The translations under genes were made by a program, and so were the position numbers. 36,273 nt of DNA, from assembly GCA_016802835.1 (NCBI GenBank), contig JAEVHO010000004.1, positions 1 to 36,273 of the forward strand, written 5' to 3'. Shown here piece by piece: positions 1 to 8,347 of the stretch (position 1 is the first letter of the stretch; every line of letters starts with the position of its first letter). Origin of the DNA: Micromonospora sp. ATA32. GTDB lineage: Bacteria; Actinomycetota; Actinomycetes; Mycobacteriales; Micromonosporaceae. Below the pieces are notes generated by a model. That model did no database searches. It saw only the letters and a list, made by a program, of their open reading frames with translations, and was not told the DNA's origin.

Positions 1-95
1 CCGCCCGGCCCGCCGTCGGCAATGCACGCGCCGAGGACCAGCGGTGTGGCCGCGATGGTCGCCGCCAACAGCATTGATCGCCGCCTCAACTCCAT
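1..95 (-). CDS. Secreted lipoprotein, 5' end only (partial)
   Basis: Only the first 31 or so codons are inside the window; the gene runs off the left edge. The ATG at 95 is preceded by a G-rich ribosome binding site (a run of nine G about 7 bases upstream). The start encodes M-E-L-R-R-R followed by a hydrophobic stretch and the lipobox L-V-L-G-A-C, then I-A-D-G-G-P-G. That is a type II (lipoprotein) signal peptide, so the product should be a lipid-anchored cell-surface protein such as a solute-binding protein or cell-wall enzyme. The function cannot be told from this fragment. It is divergent from nothing intact; its neighbour on the right is a decayed TetR gene. Confidence 0.6.
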   Translation of the reverse strand, partial: MELRRRSMLLAATIAATPLVLGACIADGGPG

Positions 96-295
96 GATGC
101 GTCCCCCCCCCGGTTATGGCTTCCCTTCGCCACATTCTCTCCACGGATCCCAGATATCCGCGGAAGTTCTGGCAGGTTGGCAACGCAATTAGGGCGTGGT
201 CCGTCAGCGGGGACACCGGGAGACATACCCGCCAATTGCCGGACTCGGATGCCCTTCGTGCCCGCGAAAGTGGCTATGGAGCAGGAAGCCCTGGA

Positions 296-727
296 TCAGG
301 TGCGGGCCGACGAGCGGAAGACCAGGTCGAGGTGGGCGTCCAACGTGCCCAATGCCTGCTCCGCGGTGTAGTGCCCGCCCAGCAGGTAGACACCCAGCCC
401 TTCCATCAGCGCCAGCAGGCCGGCCGCGGCGGCGTCGGCGTTCGGGGCGGGGAGGATGCTGGCCATGAAGCCGCATCTGCGCGGTCTCCTCGCGCAGAGC
501 AGAAGCGGCTGCTGGCCGTACCGCGGTGTAGGCGAGGAACGCGAGCGCCACCCGCCCGTCGTTGCGCGACTGCTCGTCGAGCGGCAGGAGAGCTGCGATC
601 ATCGTTCGCCGGCCTCGGCTGCCACGTGGCAGAGGCTGACCGCCTCCAGGCCCCGATCCGCAGCGACCCGCATCAACGCGTCGGCGATCAGCGTACGTCG
701 CTCCTGGCGGTCAACCTTCTTGGGCAT
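296..727 (-). pseudogene. Decayed TetR-family regulator
   Basis: Three pieces of one TetR protein follow each other in different frames. From ATG 727 (M-P-K-K-V-D-R-Q-E-R-R) comes the start of the helix-turn-helix, up to H-V-A-A-E-A-G, then a stop. A second piece (about 602 to 480) carries the family C-domain motif L-L-P-L-D-E followed by A-F-L-A. A third piece (about 480 to 296) gives L-P-A-P-N-A-D, then G-L-G-V-Y-L-L-G-G-H and a normal-looking C-terminus ending S-S-A-R-T-stop. The recognition helix and roughly 50 codons after it are missing, and about 10 to 20 codons are missing at the second junction. It resembles regulators with the TetR_C_6 ligand domain. It cannot bind DNA as it stands. 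Confidence 0.7.
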
Positions 728-791
728 GACATCGATGCTTTCACAGTGCGATCGTATTGACGTTCGCCGACTCGGGGAGGTTCCAGCGCGG

Positions 792-1105
792 CTACCTGCC
801 TCGTGCGCTGCTCAGAAAGCCGTCGGTGTCGTCGGCGTAGAGCCGTAGCTCGTCGACGGGCTCGGTCCGGCCCTTCGGCAGCACGAAGGTCGTCGGCCGG
901 CGCAGCCGGACGTCGGCGCTGGTCTGGCTGCCGACCACGATGTACAACACCCTACGGTCGCCTTCCTCCTCGATTTGTAGTGTCACCGACGACGTGCGGG
1001 TGGATCTTCATGCTGGCGAAGAAGCCGATCATCCAGAGTCGACCCCCGACGCCGAGCACGAGCACGATCCAGCGGGAACCCCACAAGTCTTCCGCTTTGT
1101 AAACC
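792..1105 (-). pseudogene. Remnant of a small membrane protein of unknown function
   Basis: One frame (about 1105 to 955) gives V-Y-K-A-E-D-L-W-G-S-R-W followed by a hydrophobic segment and H-P-H-V-V-G. A second frame (about 986 to 792) gives a beta-rich tail with S-Q-T-S-A-D-V, P-T-T-F-V-L-P-K-G-R-T-E and L-R-L-Y-A-D-D, ending at a TAG at 792. Together they resemble an actinobacterial membrane-anchored, PH-like hypothetical protein in which about 30 to 50 middle codons have been lost with a frame change. No start codon with a good ribosome binding site is visible. The family assignment is from memory of the pattern and is tentative. Confidence 0.35.
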
Positions 1106-1190
1106 AACCAGCTAGCTTTTTCCCCACGATCGATCGATCGAACAGTCGGGCGATCGGCGCCCCACAATGGACTGGAGGGGGAGGAAGCAC

Positions 1191-2402
1191 ATGGCTGATC
1201 CCGTACGCGCCAGGAGGTTCCTGGCAGCCGCATTCGCCGCGGCGGCGGCGGCCGCCACGATCGGCGTTGGCACTGCGGCGAGCGCCGCTCCCGCGGAAGG
1301 CACCGTCAGGGCTGCGACCGGCGCCTCGATGGCGGGTAGCTACATCGTGGTGCTGAAGGACGGCGCGGGTAACCAGGCCGCCGCCGTTGCCGGCAGGCAC
1401 GGCGCGTCCGTGACCCACCAGTACCGCAGCGCGCTGAACGGCTTTTCCGGTCGGATGTCTGAGCAGCAGGCCCGCAGGCTCGCCGCCGACCCGCGGGTGG
1501 CATACGTGCAGCAGGACGGCGTGTTCACCATCACCGCGACCCAGACCAACCCCCCGTCCTGGGGTCTGGACCGCATCGATCAGCGCAGCCTGCCCCTGAG
1601 CAGCTCCTACACCTACAACACCGTGGCGAGCAACGTCAGGGCGTACATCATCGACACCGGCATCCAGGTCACCCACACCGACTTCGGCGGCCGGGCGGCC
1701 TGGGGTACGAACACCACCGGGGACGGTAACAACACCGACTGCAACGGACACGGCACGCACGTGGCCGGGACGGTCGGCGGCGCGTCGTACGGCGTGGCCA
1801 AGAGTGTGCGACTCATCGCCGTCAAGGTGCTCACGTGCAGCGGCAGCGGCAGCACCTCCGGCGTCGCGGCGGGTATCGACTGGGTGACCGCCCAGAAGAG
1901 GAGCAATCCGAGCCAGCCGATGGTGGCGAACATGTCTCTTGGCGGAAGCGCGGACACCACACTGGACAACGCCGTCAAGAACTCGATTGCGGCGGGTGTG
2001 ACCTACGCGATCGCGGCAGGCAACGGCAACTTCCTTGGCCTGGCGCAGAACGCGTGCAGGACGTCACCGGCACGGGTCCTCGAGGCGATCACGGTCTCGG
2101 CAACCGACAGCACCGACAAGAAGGCGTCGTGGGCGAACTACGGCAACTGCGTTGACCTGTTCGCTCCCGGCGTGAACATCACGTCGTCCTGGAACTCCAG
2201 CGACACCGGCACCAACACGATCAGCGGCACATCGATGGCGACGCCGCATGTGACGGGCGCCGCGGCGCTCTACCTGGCCAACAACCCGTCAGCATCACCG
2301 GCGACGGTGGCATCGGCGATCAACAGCAACGCCAGCACCGGCGTGGTGTCGTCGCCGGGCAGCGGGACCCCCAACCGCCTGCTCTACACGCTCAACTTCT
2401 GA
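1191..2402 (+). CDS. Secreted subtilisin-like serine protease (S8, with I9 propeptide)
   Basis: A 403-residue secreted endopeptidase. The ATG at 1191 is chosen over the upstream in-frame ATG at 1167 because GGAGGGGGAGGAAG lies directly before it. Residues 1 to about 33 are a signal peptide with an alanine-rich core ending A-S-A-A. Residues about 50 to 115 are the inhibitor I9 propeptide (Y-I-V-V-L-K-D, then V-A-Y-V-Q-Q-D). The catalytic domain has the triad Asp155 (I-I-D-T-G), His187 (G-H-G-T-H-V-A-G) and Ser348 (G-T-S-M-A-T-P-H), with the oxyanion Asn278 in A-A-G-N-G. It matches the proteinase K/aqualysin branch in length and ends right after the catalytic domain, with no P-domain or carbohydrate module. 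It is monocistronic, with a strong hairpin 20 bases downstream. It probably scavenges protein outside the cell. Confidence 0.95.
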   Translation: MADPVRARRFLAAAFAAAAAAATIGVGTAASAAPAEGTVRAATGASMAGSYIVVLKDGAGNQAAAVAGRHGASVTHQYRSALNGFSGRMSEQQARRLAADPRVAYVQQDGVFTITATQTNPPSWGLDRIDQRSLPLSSSYTYNTVASNVRAYIIDTGIQVTHTDFGGRAAWGTNTTGDGNNTDCNGHGTHVAGTVGGASYGVAKSVRLIAVKVLTCSGSGSTSGVAAGIDWVTAQKRSNPSQPMVANMSLGGSADTTLDNAVKNSIAAGVTYAIAAGNGNFLGLAQNACRTSPARVLEAITVSATDSTDKKASWANYGNCVDLFAPGVNITSSWNSSDTGTNTISGTSMATPHVTGAAALYLANNPSASPATVASAINSNASTGVVSSPGSGTPNRLLYTLNF

Positions 2403-2423
2403 CAGATACCCCGCAAGCCGGTC

Positions 2424-2450
2424 GCTTGTCCCACCGATGGTGGGACAAGC
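2424..2450 (+). terminator. Hairpin terminator after the protease gene
   Basis: A perfect 12-bp inverted repeat (GCTTGTCCCACC / GGTGGGACAAGC) with a 3-base loop starts 21 bases after the protease stop codon. There is no U tract, which is common for actinomycete terminators. Confidence 0.8.
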
Positions 2451-2465
2451 CGACTCTTGGCTTCT

Positions 2466-2512
2466 GGTACCGCGGTACCACCGCGCGGTGGAAGATCGGA
2501 CCGCGGTACCAC
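2466..2512 (+). promoter_or_regulatory. Candidate operator cluster in front of the ABC exporter operon
   Basis: Two overlapping perfect 14-bp palindromes, GGTACCGCGGTACC (2466-2479) and CCACCGCGCGGTGG (2478-2491), are followed by a second exact copy of ACCGCGGTACCAC. The copies are at 2469-2481 and 2500-2512, so they are 31 bp apart, close to three helical turns. A weak -10-like TAGCGT sits at 2534-2539, and the ATPase start is at 2591. The spacing fits a dimeric regulator on one face of the helix. The response regulator encoded downstream is the obvious candidate, but nothing in the sequence proves it. Confidence 0.5.
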
Positions 2513-2590
2513 GGATCGCCTTCCGTTCGGACCTAGCGTTCTGGCTGAGACGCCGGGGCTTCGGCGTCCGGGGTTCCGAGGGGGGAAGCG

Positions 2591-3516
2591 ATGATCGAGG
2601 CACGACAGCTGACGAAACGGTACGGCGACAAGACGGCCGTCGACGGGGTGGACTTCACGGTCCGGCCGGGTGCGGTGACGGGTTTCCTGGGGCCGAACGG
2701 CGCGGGCAAGTCGACCACGATGCGGATGATCATCGGGTTGGACGCGCCGACGGCCGGCTCGGTGACCGTGAGCGGCCGCCGGTACGCCCAGCACTCCGCC
2801 CCGCTCCAGGAGGTCGGCGCGCTGCTGGAGGCGCGGTCGATTCACCCCGGCCGATCGGCTTTCGACCATCTGATGGCTCTCGCGTACACCCACGGTATCT
2901 CGCGCGGTCGGGTCGACGAGGTGATCGAACTGACCGGCCTGCAGTCGGTGGCGCGTAAGCGCGCCGGCGCCTTCTCGCTCGGCATGGGCCAGCGCCTGGG
3001 CATTGCCGCGGCGCTGCTCGGCGACCCGCAGACGGTCATGCTGGACGAGCCGGTCAACGGGCTCGACCCGGAGGGCGTGCTGTGGATCCGGCAGCTGCTC
3101 ACCGACCTGGCCGCCGCGGGCCGCACGGTCTTCGTCTCATCGCACCTGATGAGCGAGATGGCGCTGGTCGCCGACCACCTCATCATCGTCGGACGCGGGC
3201 GGGTCCTGGCCGACACCACCGTGCAGGAGTTGGTCCGGAGTGCGGGCGGCGACACCGTGGTGGTCGCCAGCGCCGACCCGGCGGAGCTGCGCCGCGCCCT
3301 GGCCGTCCGGGCGTCGAGATCACCGGCCGGACCGGATCCGAGCAGTTGAGCGTGACGGGCATGTCGGCGCGCGCGATCGGGACCAGGGCGGCCGAGCACG
3401 GCATCACCCTGTTCGAGCTCACCGCCACGGCGGTCTCCCTCGAGGAGGCCTTCATGGAACTGACCAAGGACGCGGTCGAGTACCACTCCGCGAGCACCCC
3501 TGCGAGGGCAGCATGA
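2591..3516 (+). CDS. ABC-2 type exporter ATP-binding protein (single-base frameshift near 3310)
   Basis: Nucleotide-binding subunit of an ABC exporter. The ATG at 2591 follows GAGGGGGGAAGCG. Walker A is G-P-N-G-A-G-K-S-T (34-42), the signature is S-L-G-M-G-Q (129-134), Walker B is T-V-M-L-D-E-P (148-154) and the H-loop is S-S-H-L-M. The frame opened at 2591 ends at 3349 with a foreign tail, while the expected C-terminal region (G-V-E-I-T-G through S-L-E-E-A-F-M-E-L-T) continues in the preceding frame to the TGA at 3514-3516. Restoring one G to the run at 3309-3311 joins them into about 308 residues. The corrected stop overlaps the permease start (ATGA), as expected for an operon. The lesion is either a base-calling error or a real truncation after the whole ATPase core. 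The substrate is unknown. Confidence 0.85.
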
Positions 3517-4361
3517 GCACCGCCACTGAAAGCCGGCCCACGCCCGCCGCTCCGGCGCGGCCCGCCGACCCCGCCCGGAGGGTGACCGGCCGGCGGGTGC
3601 TGCGCTCCGAGTGGGCCAAGCTGTGGTCGCTGCGGTCGACCTGGATCACGCTGGCGCTCGGACTGCTGTTCCTGCTCGCGTTCGGCACCATCGCCGCGCT
3701 GCGGTACAAGTCCATGAGCGCTTCCGGCCAGCAGATGGATCCGGACTTCGCCGACGCCACCGCCTACACTCTCGCGCTGTTCGGGGTGCCGTTCGCGCTG
3801 ATCGCGCTGGGCGTTCTGGGGGTGCTGACGACCTCCGGCGAGTACTCGACCGGCATGATCCGGTCCACGCTGGCCGCGGTGCCGCGCCGACTGCCGGTCC
3901 TGTGGTCCAAGGCCGCCGTCTACGGCGTGATCGCGTTCCTCGTCGGCGCGGTCGGCGCGGTCGGCGTCTTCCTCATCAGCAGTGGGGTGCTCAGCGGTAC
4001 CGCCAAAGCCATGAGCATCTCCGACGACGAGGTCGTGCGCGGCCTGCTCGGGGCGGGCCTCTACCTGGGCCTGGTCGGTGTCATCGGGGTCGCGCTCGGC
4101 GCCCTGCTCCGCTCCACCGCCGGCGGCATCTCGGCGCTGGTCGGCGCGTTCCTGCTGGTGCCAGGGCTGATGTCGCTGCTGCCGAGGTCCTGGCGGACCG
4201 ACATCACGCCGTATCTGCCCAGCAATGCCGGGGAGTCGATCTTCGCGCTGCAGCCCCCCACCGGGGCGCTGTCGGCCGGAGCCGGTCTGCTGGTGCTGCT
4301 CGGCTGGACGGTGCTCGCCCTCGGCGGTGCCGGGTACCGGCTGAAGCGGTCGGACGCCTGA
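3513..4361 (+). CDS. ABC-2 type transporter permease
   Basis: A 282-residue membrane subunit that pairs with the ATPase upstream, sharing the ATGA overlap at 3513-3516. After a polar, proline-rich N-terminus of about 30 residues comes the typical opening R-V-L-R-S-E-W-A-K-L-W-S-L-R-S-T-W, seen in actinobacterial ABC-2 permeases. About six hydrophobic helices follow, with the conserved cytoplasmic motif T-S-G-E-Y-S-T-G-M-I-R-S-T-L between helices 2 and 3. The likely role is export of, or resistance to, a peptide or lipid-like compound. The two-component system directly downstream suggests that the transporter responds to an envelope signal. Confidence 0.9.
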   Translation: MSTATESRPTPAAPARPADPARRVTGRRVLRSEWAKLWSLRSTWITLALGLLFLLAFGTIAALRYKSMSASGQQMDPDFADATAYTLALFGVPFALIALGVLGVLTTSGEYSTGMIRSTLAAVPRRLPVLWSKAAVYGVIAFLVGAVGAVGVFLISSGVLSGTAKAMSISDDEVVRGLLGAGLYLGLVGVIGVALGALLRSTAGGISALVGAFLLVPGLMSLLPRSWRTDITPYLPSNAGESIFALQPPTGALSAGAGLLVLLGWTVLALGGAGYRLKRSDA

Positions 4362-4377
4362 TCCTGCCGGGGCCCCC

Positions 4378-4408
4378 GCGCGGCACCCGGCTCGGTCGGG
4401 TGCCGCGC
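4378..4408 (+). terminator. Hairpin terminator after the ABC permease
   Basis: A perfect 12-bp stem (GCGCGGCACCCG / CGGGTGCCGCGC) with a 7-base loop begins 17 bases after the permease stop. It separates the exporter operon from the two-component genes, which therefore probably have their own promoter in the roughly 70 bases before 4478. Confidence 0.75.
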
Positions 4409-4477
4409 ATGGGCGTAGCTGCTTGCGGATGACGCGGCCTTCGCCGTTGAGCGACCCATGTGACGGAGGATGAATCG

Positions 4478-5764
4478 GTGAGCAGCGAGGACAGCGTCGC
4501 CGGCGGGCTCGACGGGCATCCGGTGACCGCCCGGGGGTACCGGGCGGGGCAACGCCTACGGCAGTGGGACGCCGACCACCGCTGGGCGCTCGACGCGGCG
4601 GTCGTGCTGGCGGTATTCCTGGTGTTCTGCCTGCCGGACCTCGCGCACGACCGGCACCCCTCGGACGCGCCCGTCACCTTCACCCAGCGCCCCGTGCCGG
4701 AGCTGCTGCTGCTCCAGGCCGGGCTGCTGATCCCGCTGTGGTGGCGGCGCCGCGCCCCGCTGCTGGCGTTCTACGCCGTCGTGGCGGTCTTCCTCGTCCA
4801 GTGGGGCGCCGGCATCCTGCTCCGCGCCGACGTCGCCCTCCTGGTCGCCCTGTACAGCCTGGTCCTGCACGGACGACTGAGCCGCCTGCCCTGGGCCGTA
4901 CCCGCGTTGATCGCGGCGTTCGTGCTGGTCGTGGTGCGCCTGTCCGGCGTGCTGTCGGTGTGGGACGTGATGTTCTTCCTCATCAGCGTCGGCACCGCGG
5001 CCACCGCGCTGGGCTTCGCGGTGCGCATCCGCCGCGCGCAGTTGGCCGCCCTGCGGGACCGCGCCATCCAGCTCGAGATCGAACGCGACCAGCGCAGCAA
5101 GCTGGCGGCGGCCACCGAACGCACCCGGGTGGCCCGCGAGATGCACGACATCGTCGGCCACAGCCTGTCGGTGATCATCACCCTCGCCGACGGCGGCGCG
5201 TACGCCGCGGACGCCGCCCCCGAACGCAGCAAGGAGGCGCTCCAGCTGATCGGCGACACCGGCCGGCGGTCGCTGGCGGAGCTGCGCCGCATGCTCGGCG
5301 TACTGCGCGAGCAGACCGACGAGCCGAATCTCAGCCCGCAGCCGGGCATCGCCGACCTCGACCCGCTGTGCCAGCGCATCCGCGCCGCCGGGCCGCAGGT
5401 CGAGTACCAGAGCACGGGTGAACTGGACGCCCTGGATCTCGGGGTACAGCTTGCGGTGTACCGCATCGTGCAGGAGGCGCTCACCAACGCCCTCAAGCAC
5501 GCCGGTCAGCACACGCGGGTGCGCCTTGCCCTGCGCATCGACGGCACCCGGTTGCGGATCCTGGTCCGGGACACCGGACCACCTGGCGCCGCCGACCGGC
5601 CCGCACGCCCCGGCGAGCAGGGCCACGGCCTGGTCGGCATGCGCGAACGCGCCGCGCTCTACGGCGGTACCGTCGTGGCCGGCCCCGCGCCAGGCGGAGG
5701 ATGGACCGTGGAAGCAGACCTCGATCTGACCCCACCGCCCGCACCCGAAGGCGACCCGGCATGA
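4478..5764 (+). CDS. Sensor histidine kinase, DesK/NarL-type (HisKA_3)
   Basis: A membrane sensor kinase of about 428 residues. The GTG at 4478 is preferred over the GTG at 4460 because GGAGGA lies 7 bases before it. The N-terminal half has about five or six hydrophobic segments (residues about 38-180) with no large extracellular loop. A coiled linker (about 185-215) leads to the dimerisation domain, with phospho-acceptor His223 in R-E-M-H-D-I-V-G-H-S-L-S-V. The ATPase domain has the N-box E-A-L-T-N-A-L-K-H-A-G (about 333-343) and the G-box G-H-G-L-V-G-M-R-E-R (about 383-392). The stop overlaps the response regulator start (ATGA). Membrane-embedded sensors of this type usually detect envelope stress and control a neighbouring ABC exporter. 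Confidence 0.93.
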   Translation: MSSEDSVAGGLDGHPVTARGYRAGQRLRQWDADHRWALDAAVVLAVFLVFCLPDLAHDRHPSDAPVTFTQRPVPELLLLQAGLLIPLWWRRRAPLLAFYAVVAVFLVQWGAGILLRADVALLVALYSLVLHGRLSRLPWAVPALIAAFVLVVVRLSGVLSVWDVMFFLISVGTAATALGFAVRIRRAQLAALRDRAIQLEIERDQRSKLAAATERTRVAREMHDIVGHSLSVIITLADGGAYAADAAPERSKEALQLIGDTGRRSLAELRRMLGVLREQTDEPNLSPQPGIADLDPLCQRIRAAGPQVEYQSTGELDALDLGVQLAVYRIVQEALTNALKHAGQHTRVRLALRIDGTRLRILVRDTGPPGAADRPARPGEQGHGLVGMRERAALYGGTVVAGPAPGGGWTVEADLDLTPPPAPEGDPA

Positions 5765-6435
5765 TCACCGTACTCATCGTGGACGACCAGCCCCTGCAAC
5801 GCTTCGGCTTCCGCATGCTGCTCGACAGCAACGCGGACACCGAAGTGGTCGGCGAGGCGAGCAACGGCGCCGATGCCGTACGCCGGACCACCGAACTGCA
5901 CCCCGACGTCGTACTGATGGACGTTCGCATGCCCGGGATGGACGGCATCGAGGCCACCCGCCGGATCGTGGCATCGAGCGGCCGCTCGCGCATCCTCATG
6001 CTCACGACGTTCGACCTCGACGAATACGTCCACGCCGCGCTGCGCGCCGGAGCCAGCGGATTCCTGCTCAAAGACGCTTACCCCGAGGAACTCCTCGCCG
6101 GCATCCGCGCCGTCGCCGCGGGTGACGCGGTCATCGCACCCGCCCTCACCCGGCGCCTCCTCGACGCGTTCGCACACCACCTCGGCAACGGCCCGGACGG
6201 GCAGCCAGCCACCGACCCGCGACTCGACACGCTCACCGAGCGCGAACGCGAAATCCTCGTCGCCATCGGCTACGGCTGGACGAACGGCGAGATCGCCAAA
6301 CGGTTGGTCCTGTCGGAGTCGACCGTCAAGACGCACGTCGGTCGGGTGCTGGCGAAGATCGGCGCCCGCGACCGGGTCCAAGCCGTCATCTTCGCCTACG
6401 ACCTGGGCCTGACCCGTCCACACACCCTGGGCTGA
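5761..6435 (+). CDS. NarL/LuxR-family response regulator
   Basis: A 224-residue DNA-binding response regulator, translationally coupled to the kinase. The receiver domain (1-120) has the acidic pocket V-D-D (8-9), phospho-acceptor Asp54 in V-L-M-D-V-R-M-P, a Thr in L-T-T-F-D (about 82-83) and Lys104 in L-L-K-D. A C-terminal LuxR/GerE helix-turn-helix (about 155-215) has L-T-E-R-E-R-E-I-L and S-E-S-T-V-K-T-H-V-G-R-V-L. All key residues are present. Likely targets are its own promoter and the exporter operon, where an exact 13-bp direct repeat sits at 2469-2512; this link is inferred from position only. Confidence 0.95.
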   Translation: MITVLIVDDQPLQRFGFRMLLDSNADTEVVGEASNGADAVRRTTELHPDVVLMDVRMPGMDGIEATRRIVASSGRSRILMLTTFDLDEYVHAALRAGASGFLLKDAYPEELLAGIRAVAAGDAVIAPALTRRLLDAFAHHLGNGPDGQPATDPRLDTLTEREREILVAIGYGWTNGEIAKRLVLSESTVKTHVGRVLAKIGARDRVQAVIFAYDLGLTRPHTLG

Positions 6436-6495
6436 CCCGCAACCGGCGCCCGGCACCTGGCTGCACGAGCTCACCCACCCGGCGACACTGGGGGC

Positions 6496-6658
6496 ATGAG
6501 CGCGCTCGCGGAATACCGGACCGGCAGCACCAGCTCACCGACCTCTATACAGCGTTCAACAGACGCGACATCCCGGCCCTGCTCGCCGCCATGACGTCCG
6601 ACGTCCTGTGGCCGAACGGCTGGGAGGGCGGCACGGTCCAGGGACATGACAATCGGCC
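6496..6658 (+). pseudogene. Truncated NTF2-like (SnoaL) protein remnant
   Basis: An ATG at 6496 behind a G run starts M-S-A-L-A-E-Y-R. A shifted frame then gives Q-L-T-D-L-Y-T-A-F-N-R-R-D-I-P-A-L-L, continuing into D-V-L-W-P-N-G-W-E-G-G. This is the typical beginning of SnoaL-like NTF2-fold proteins. The similarity stops near 6658, where the normal family would continue for another 70 or so residues. The gene has therefore lost its frame near 6520 and its whole second half. Confidence 0.6.
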
Positions 6659-7143
6659 GAGTGAACTGCGAGCCGGGCCCATGACACTCGCCCCCATGGG
6701 TATTGGCCTGGATGCGCTGCGCTGGCTGCTGCGGAGTCGGTGGGCGCGATGGACGGCGGCCGCCACGCGCTACGCTATCGAGCCCAAGCCGCCATGACGC
6801 CGCCGACGACTGCGCCCACAGCCGGGCGCGCTGCCGCAGCCCGGCTGCAGGCCCCGCCGGATCGGCGGCTAGCACCCGGTCGGGGGCGCTGTCGCAGCGG
6901 TGGCCTGCGGATCGGACGAGTCCTCGCGAGGGCCTGCGCGGCGGGCCCATCCCCGCCGCTGTCCGGAACCGATAAGTGGGGTTGTTGGCAATATCGGTGG
7001 CCACGAGGTCGGGGGCGGGCGGCCAGGTCGTCCGCGGGCAGTGGGGGCGGACTCGTCGCGCAGGGTCTTGCCGATGCGGCGGCGGGTGGCGCCGTCCGGG
7101 CGTCGACCTCGACGACGGTATTCGGTCAGGAAGGGTCTGTCGG
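6659..7143. other. Gene-free stretch, no recognisable content
   Basis: About 485 bases between the NTF2-like remnant and the SDR gene. The open frames here are short and compositionally biased, with no start and ribosome binding site pair and no motif I recognise. It looks like scrambled remnant DNA. Confidence 0.5.
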
Positions 7144-8115
7144 TTATCGCCGCCATCGGCGAAACACCGCTACGGCCGTCCCGACCAGCAGTGTCGCAGC
7201 GGCTCCGACCAACCGCCGCGCCGCCTGTTGCCGGCTGTCCCAGCCGCCGTGGGTTGCGGCGAAGTCCAGGGCTGGCTGGTGAAGGTTCCCGGGGTTGGCC
7301 GGCGCGGGCCGGTGCGAAAAGTGCTGCCGGTCGACCTGGATGGCCATGAGCCGCTCAACCAGGCCGGGAGTCAGCCGGGACTGCATCAGCAACGCGTGTG
7401 CCACCGTCCCGACGGCCACCTCCCGCCGGGGCAACCGCACAAGGTTCACGATGGTCCGCGCGACCCGCTCCGGCGGGTACACCGGCGGCATGGCACGCAC
7501 CGCCCGGCCCGTGTAGTTCGCGGCGTGCTGGAAAATCGGTGTGTCGATCGTCGCCGGCAGAACTGTGCACACGTGGACTCCGGAGGCGCCCTCCAGCTGC
7601 AGTTCCTGCCGGAGGCTGGCACTCAACGCCCGAATCGCGAATTTCGACATCGTGTATGGGTGGGTGTACGGCTGCGGGACCACCCCGACAACCGATGACA
7701 CGTTGACCAGCACGCCATGGCCCTGTTCCCGCATCACGGGCAGTGCCGCACGTGCGCCGTACACGTAACCCATCACGTTGACGTCGAGAACCCGCCGAAA
7801 GTCTTCCTCCGGAATGTCCTGGAACGGTCCGAAGACGCTCACCGCGGCGTTGTTGACCCATACATCGATCCGCCCGTACCGCTGGAGAGTCCGTTGGGCC
7901 AACTCCCGCACCGCCTGCGCGTCGCTGACGTCCGTCGGCACCGCGATCGCCTGCCCGCCACGGTCTACGCACTCCTGAACAACCTCGTTCAATGCAGCCT
8001 CTCCCCGCGCCGCCAAGGCGAGCGCGTTGCCGTGATCGGCGAAGGCATGGGCGGTGGCCCGGCCGATGCCGCTGGAAGCACCAGTGACGACAACGACGAG
8101 ATCCCTCATCCGCAT
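7144..8115 (-). CDS. Short-chain dehydrogenase/reductase with C-terminal membrane anchor
   Basis: An NAD(P)-dependent oxidoreductase of about 323 residues. The nucleotide-binding motif is T-G-A-S-S-G-I-G near residues 10-18. The family motifs N-N-A-A-V, N-V-S-S-V-V-G (catalytic Ser) and Y-T-M-S-K (catalytic Tyr and Lys) follow in order. After the Rossmann domain there is a linker, then a hydrophobic helix and a basic end (F-R-R-W-R-R) suggesting a C-terminal membrane anchor. The start is uncertain: ATG 8115 or 8109 encode the sequence just before the first beta strand, while GTG 8133 adds six residues but has its G-rich stretch too close. The substrate is unknown. It stands alone, convergent with the two-component operon remnants to the left. 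Confidence 0.9.
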   Translation of the reverse strand: MRMRDLVVVVTGASSGIGRATAHAFADHGNALALAARGEAALNEVVQECVDRGGQAIAVPTDVSDAQAVRELAQRTLQRYGRIDVWVNNAAVSVFGPFQDIPEEDFRRVLDVNVMGYVYGARAALPVMREQGHGVLVNVSSVVGVVPQPYTHPYTMSKFAIRALSASLRQELQLEGASGVHVCTVLPATIDTPIFQHAANYTGRAVRAMPPVYPPERVARTIVNLVRLPRREVAVGTVAHALLMQSRLTPGLVERLMAIQVDRQHFSHRPAPANPGNLHQPALDFAATHGGWDSRQQAARRLVGAAATLLVGTAVAVFRRWRR

Positions 8116-8279
8116 GAGCAGCGGATACCCCACCCCCGCCAGGTCAACCCCTGCCTCCCGCCGCCTTCCCGCGTACCGAGGCGCGCCTGTGACACGCCGA
8201 CGACCACGTGTCTACCTTTCAGTCACTGCGTATGCGGTGCCGCCACCGGGGCTTTTCTCGCAGAGAAGCCGCGGTCGGC

Positions 8280-8304
8280 GTGTTGACCAGCGGTGGCGGG
8301 GTAC
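8280..8304 (+). promoter_or_regulatory. Sigma-B/sigma-F-like promoter
   Basis: GTGTT at 8280-8284 and GGGTAC at 8299-8304 are separated by 14 bases. This fits the actinomycete stress sigma-factor consensus (GTTT, 14 to 16 bases, GGGTAY). It lies 44 bases upstream of the start of the small Rho-N-like gene. Confidence 0.5.
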
Positions 8305-8347
8305 CCGGCAGTTGAGCGCAAACGAATAGCCGTAAGGGGGAACCGAG

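Noticed and set aside
1125..1160. GATCGATCGATC repeats before the protease gene
   Set aside because: Short simple repeat; no partner site and no clear promoter around it.
3300..3320. Programmed -1 frameshift in the ABC ATPase gene
   Set aside because: No slippery heptamer and no obvious downstream pseudoknot; a missing base in a G run is simpler.
6869..7156. Minus-strand frame reading R-R-R-G-R-R-P-D-G-A-T-R-R-R-I-G-K
   Set aside because: Could be a transposase scrap, but no family pattern could be supported.
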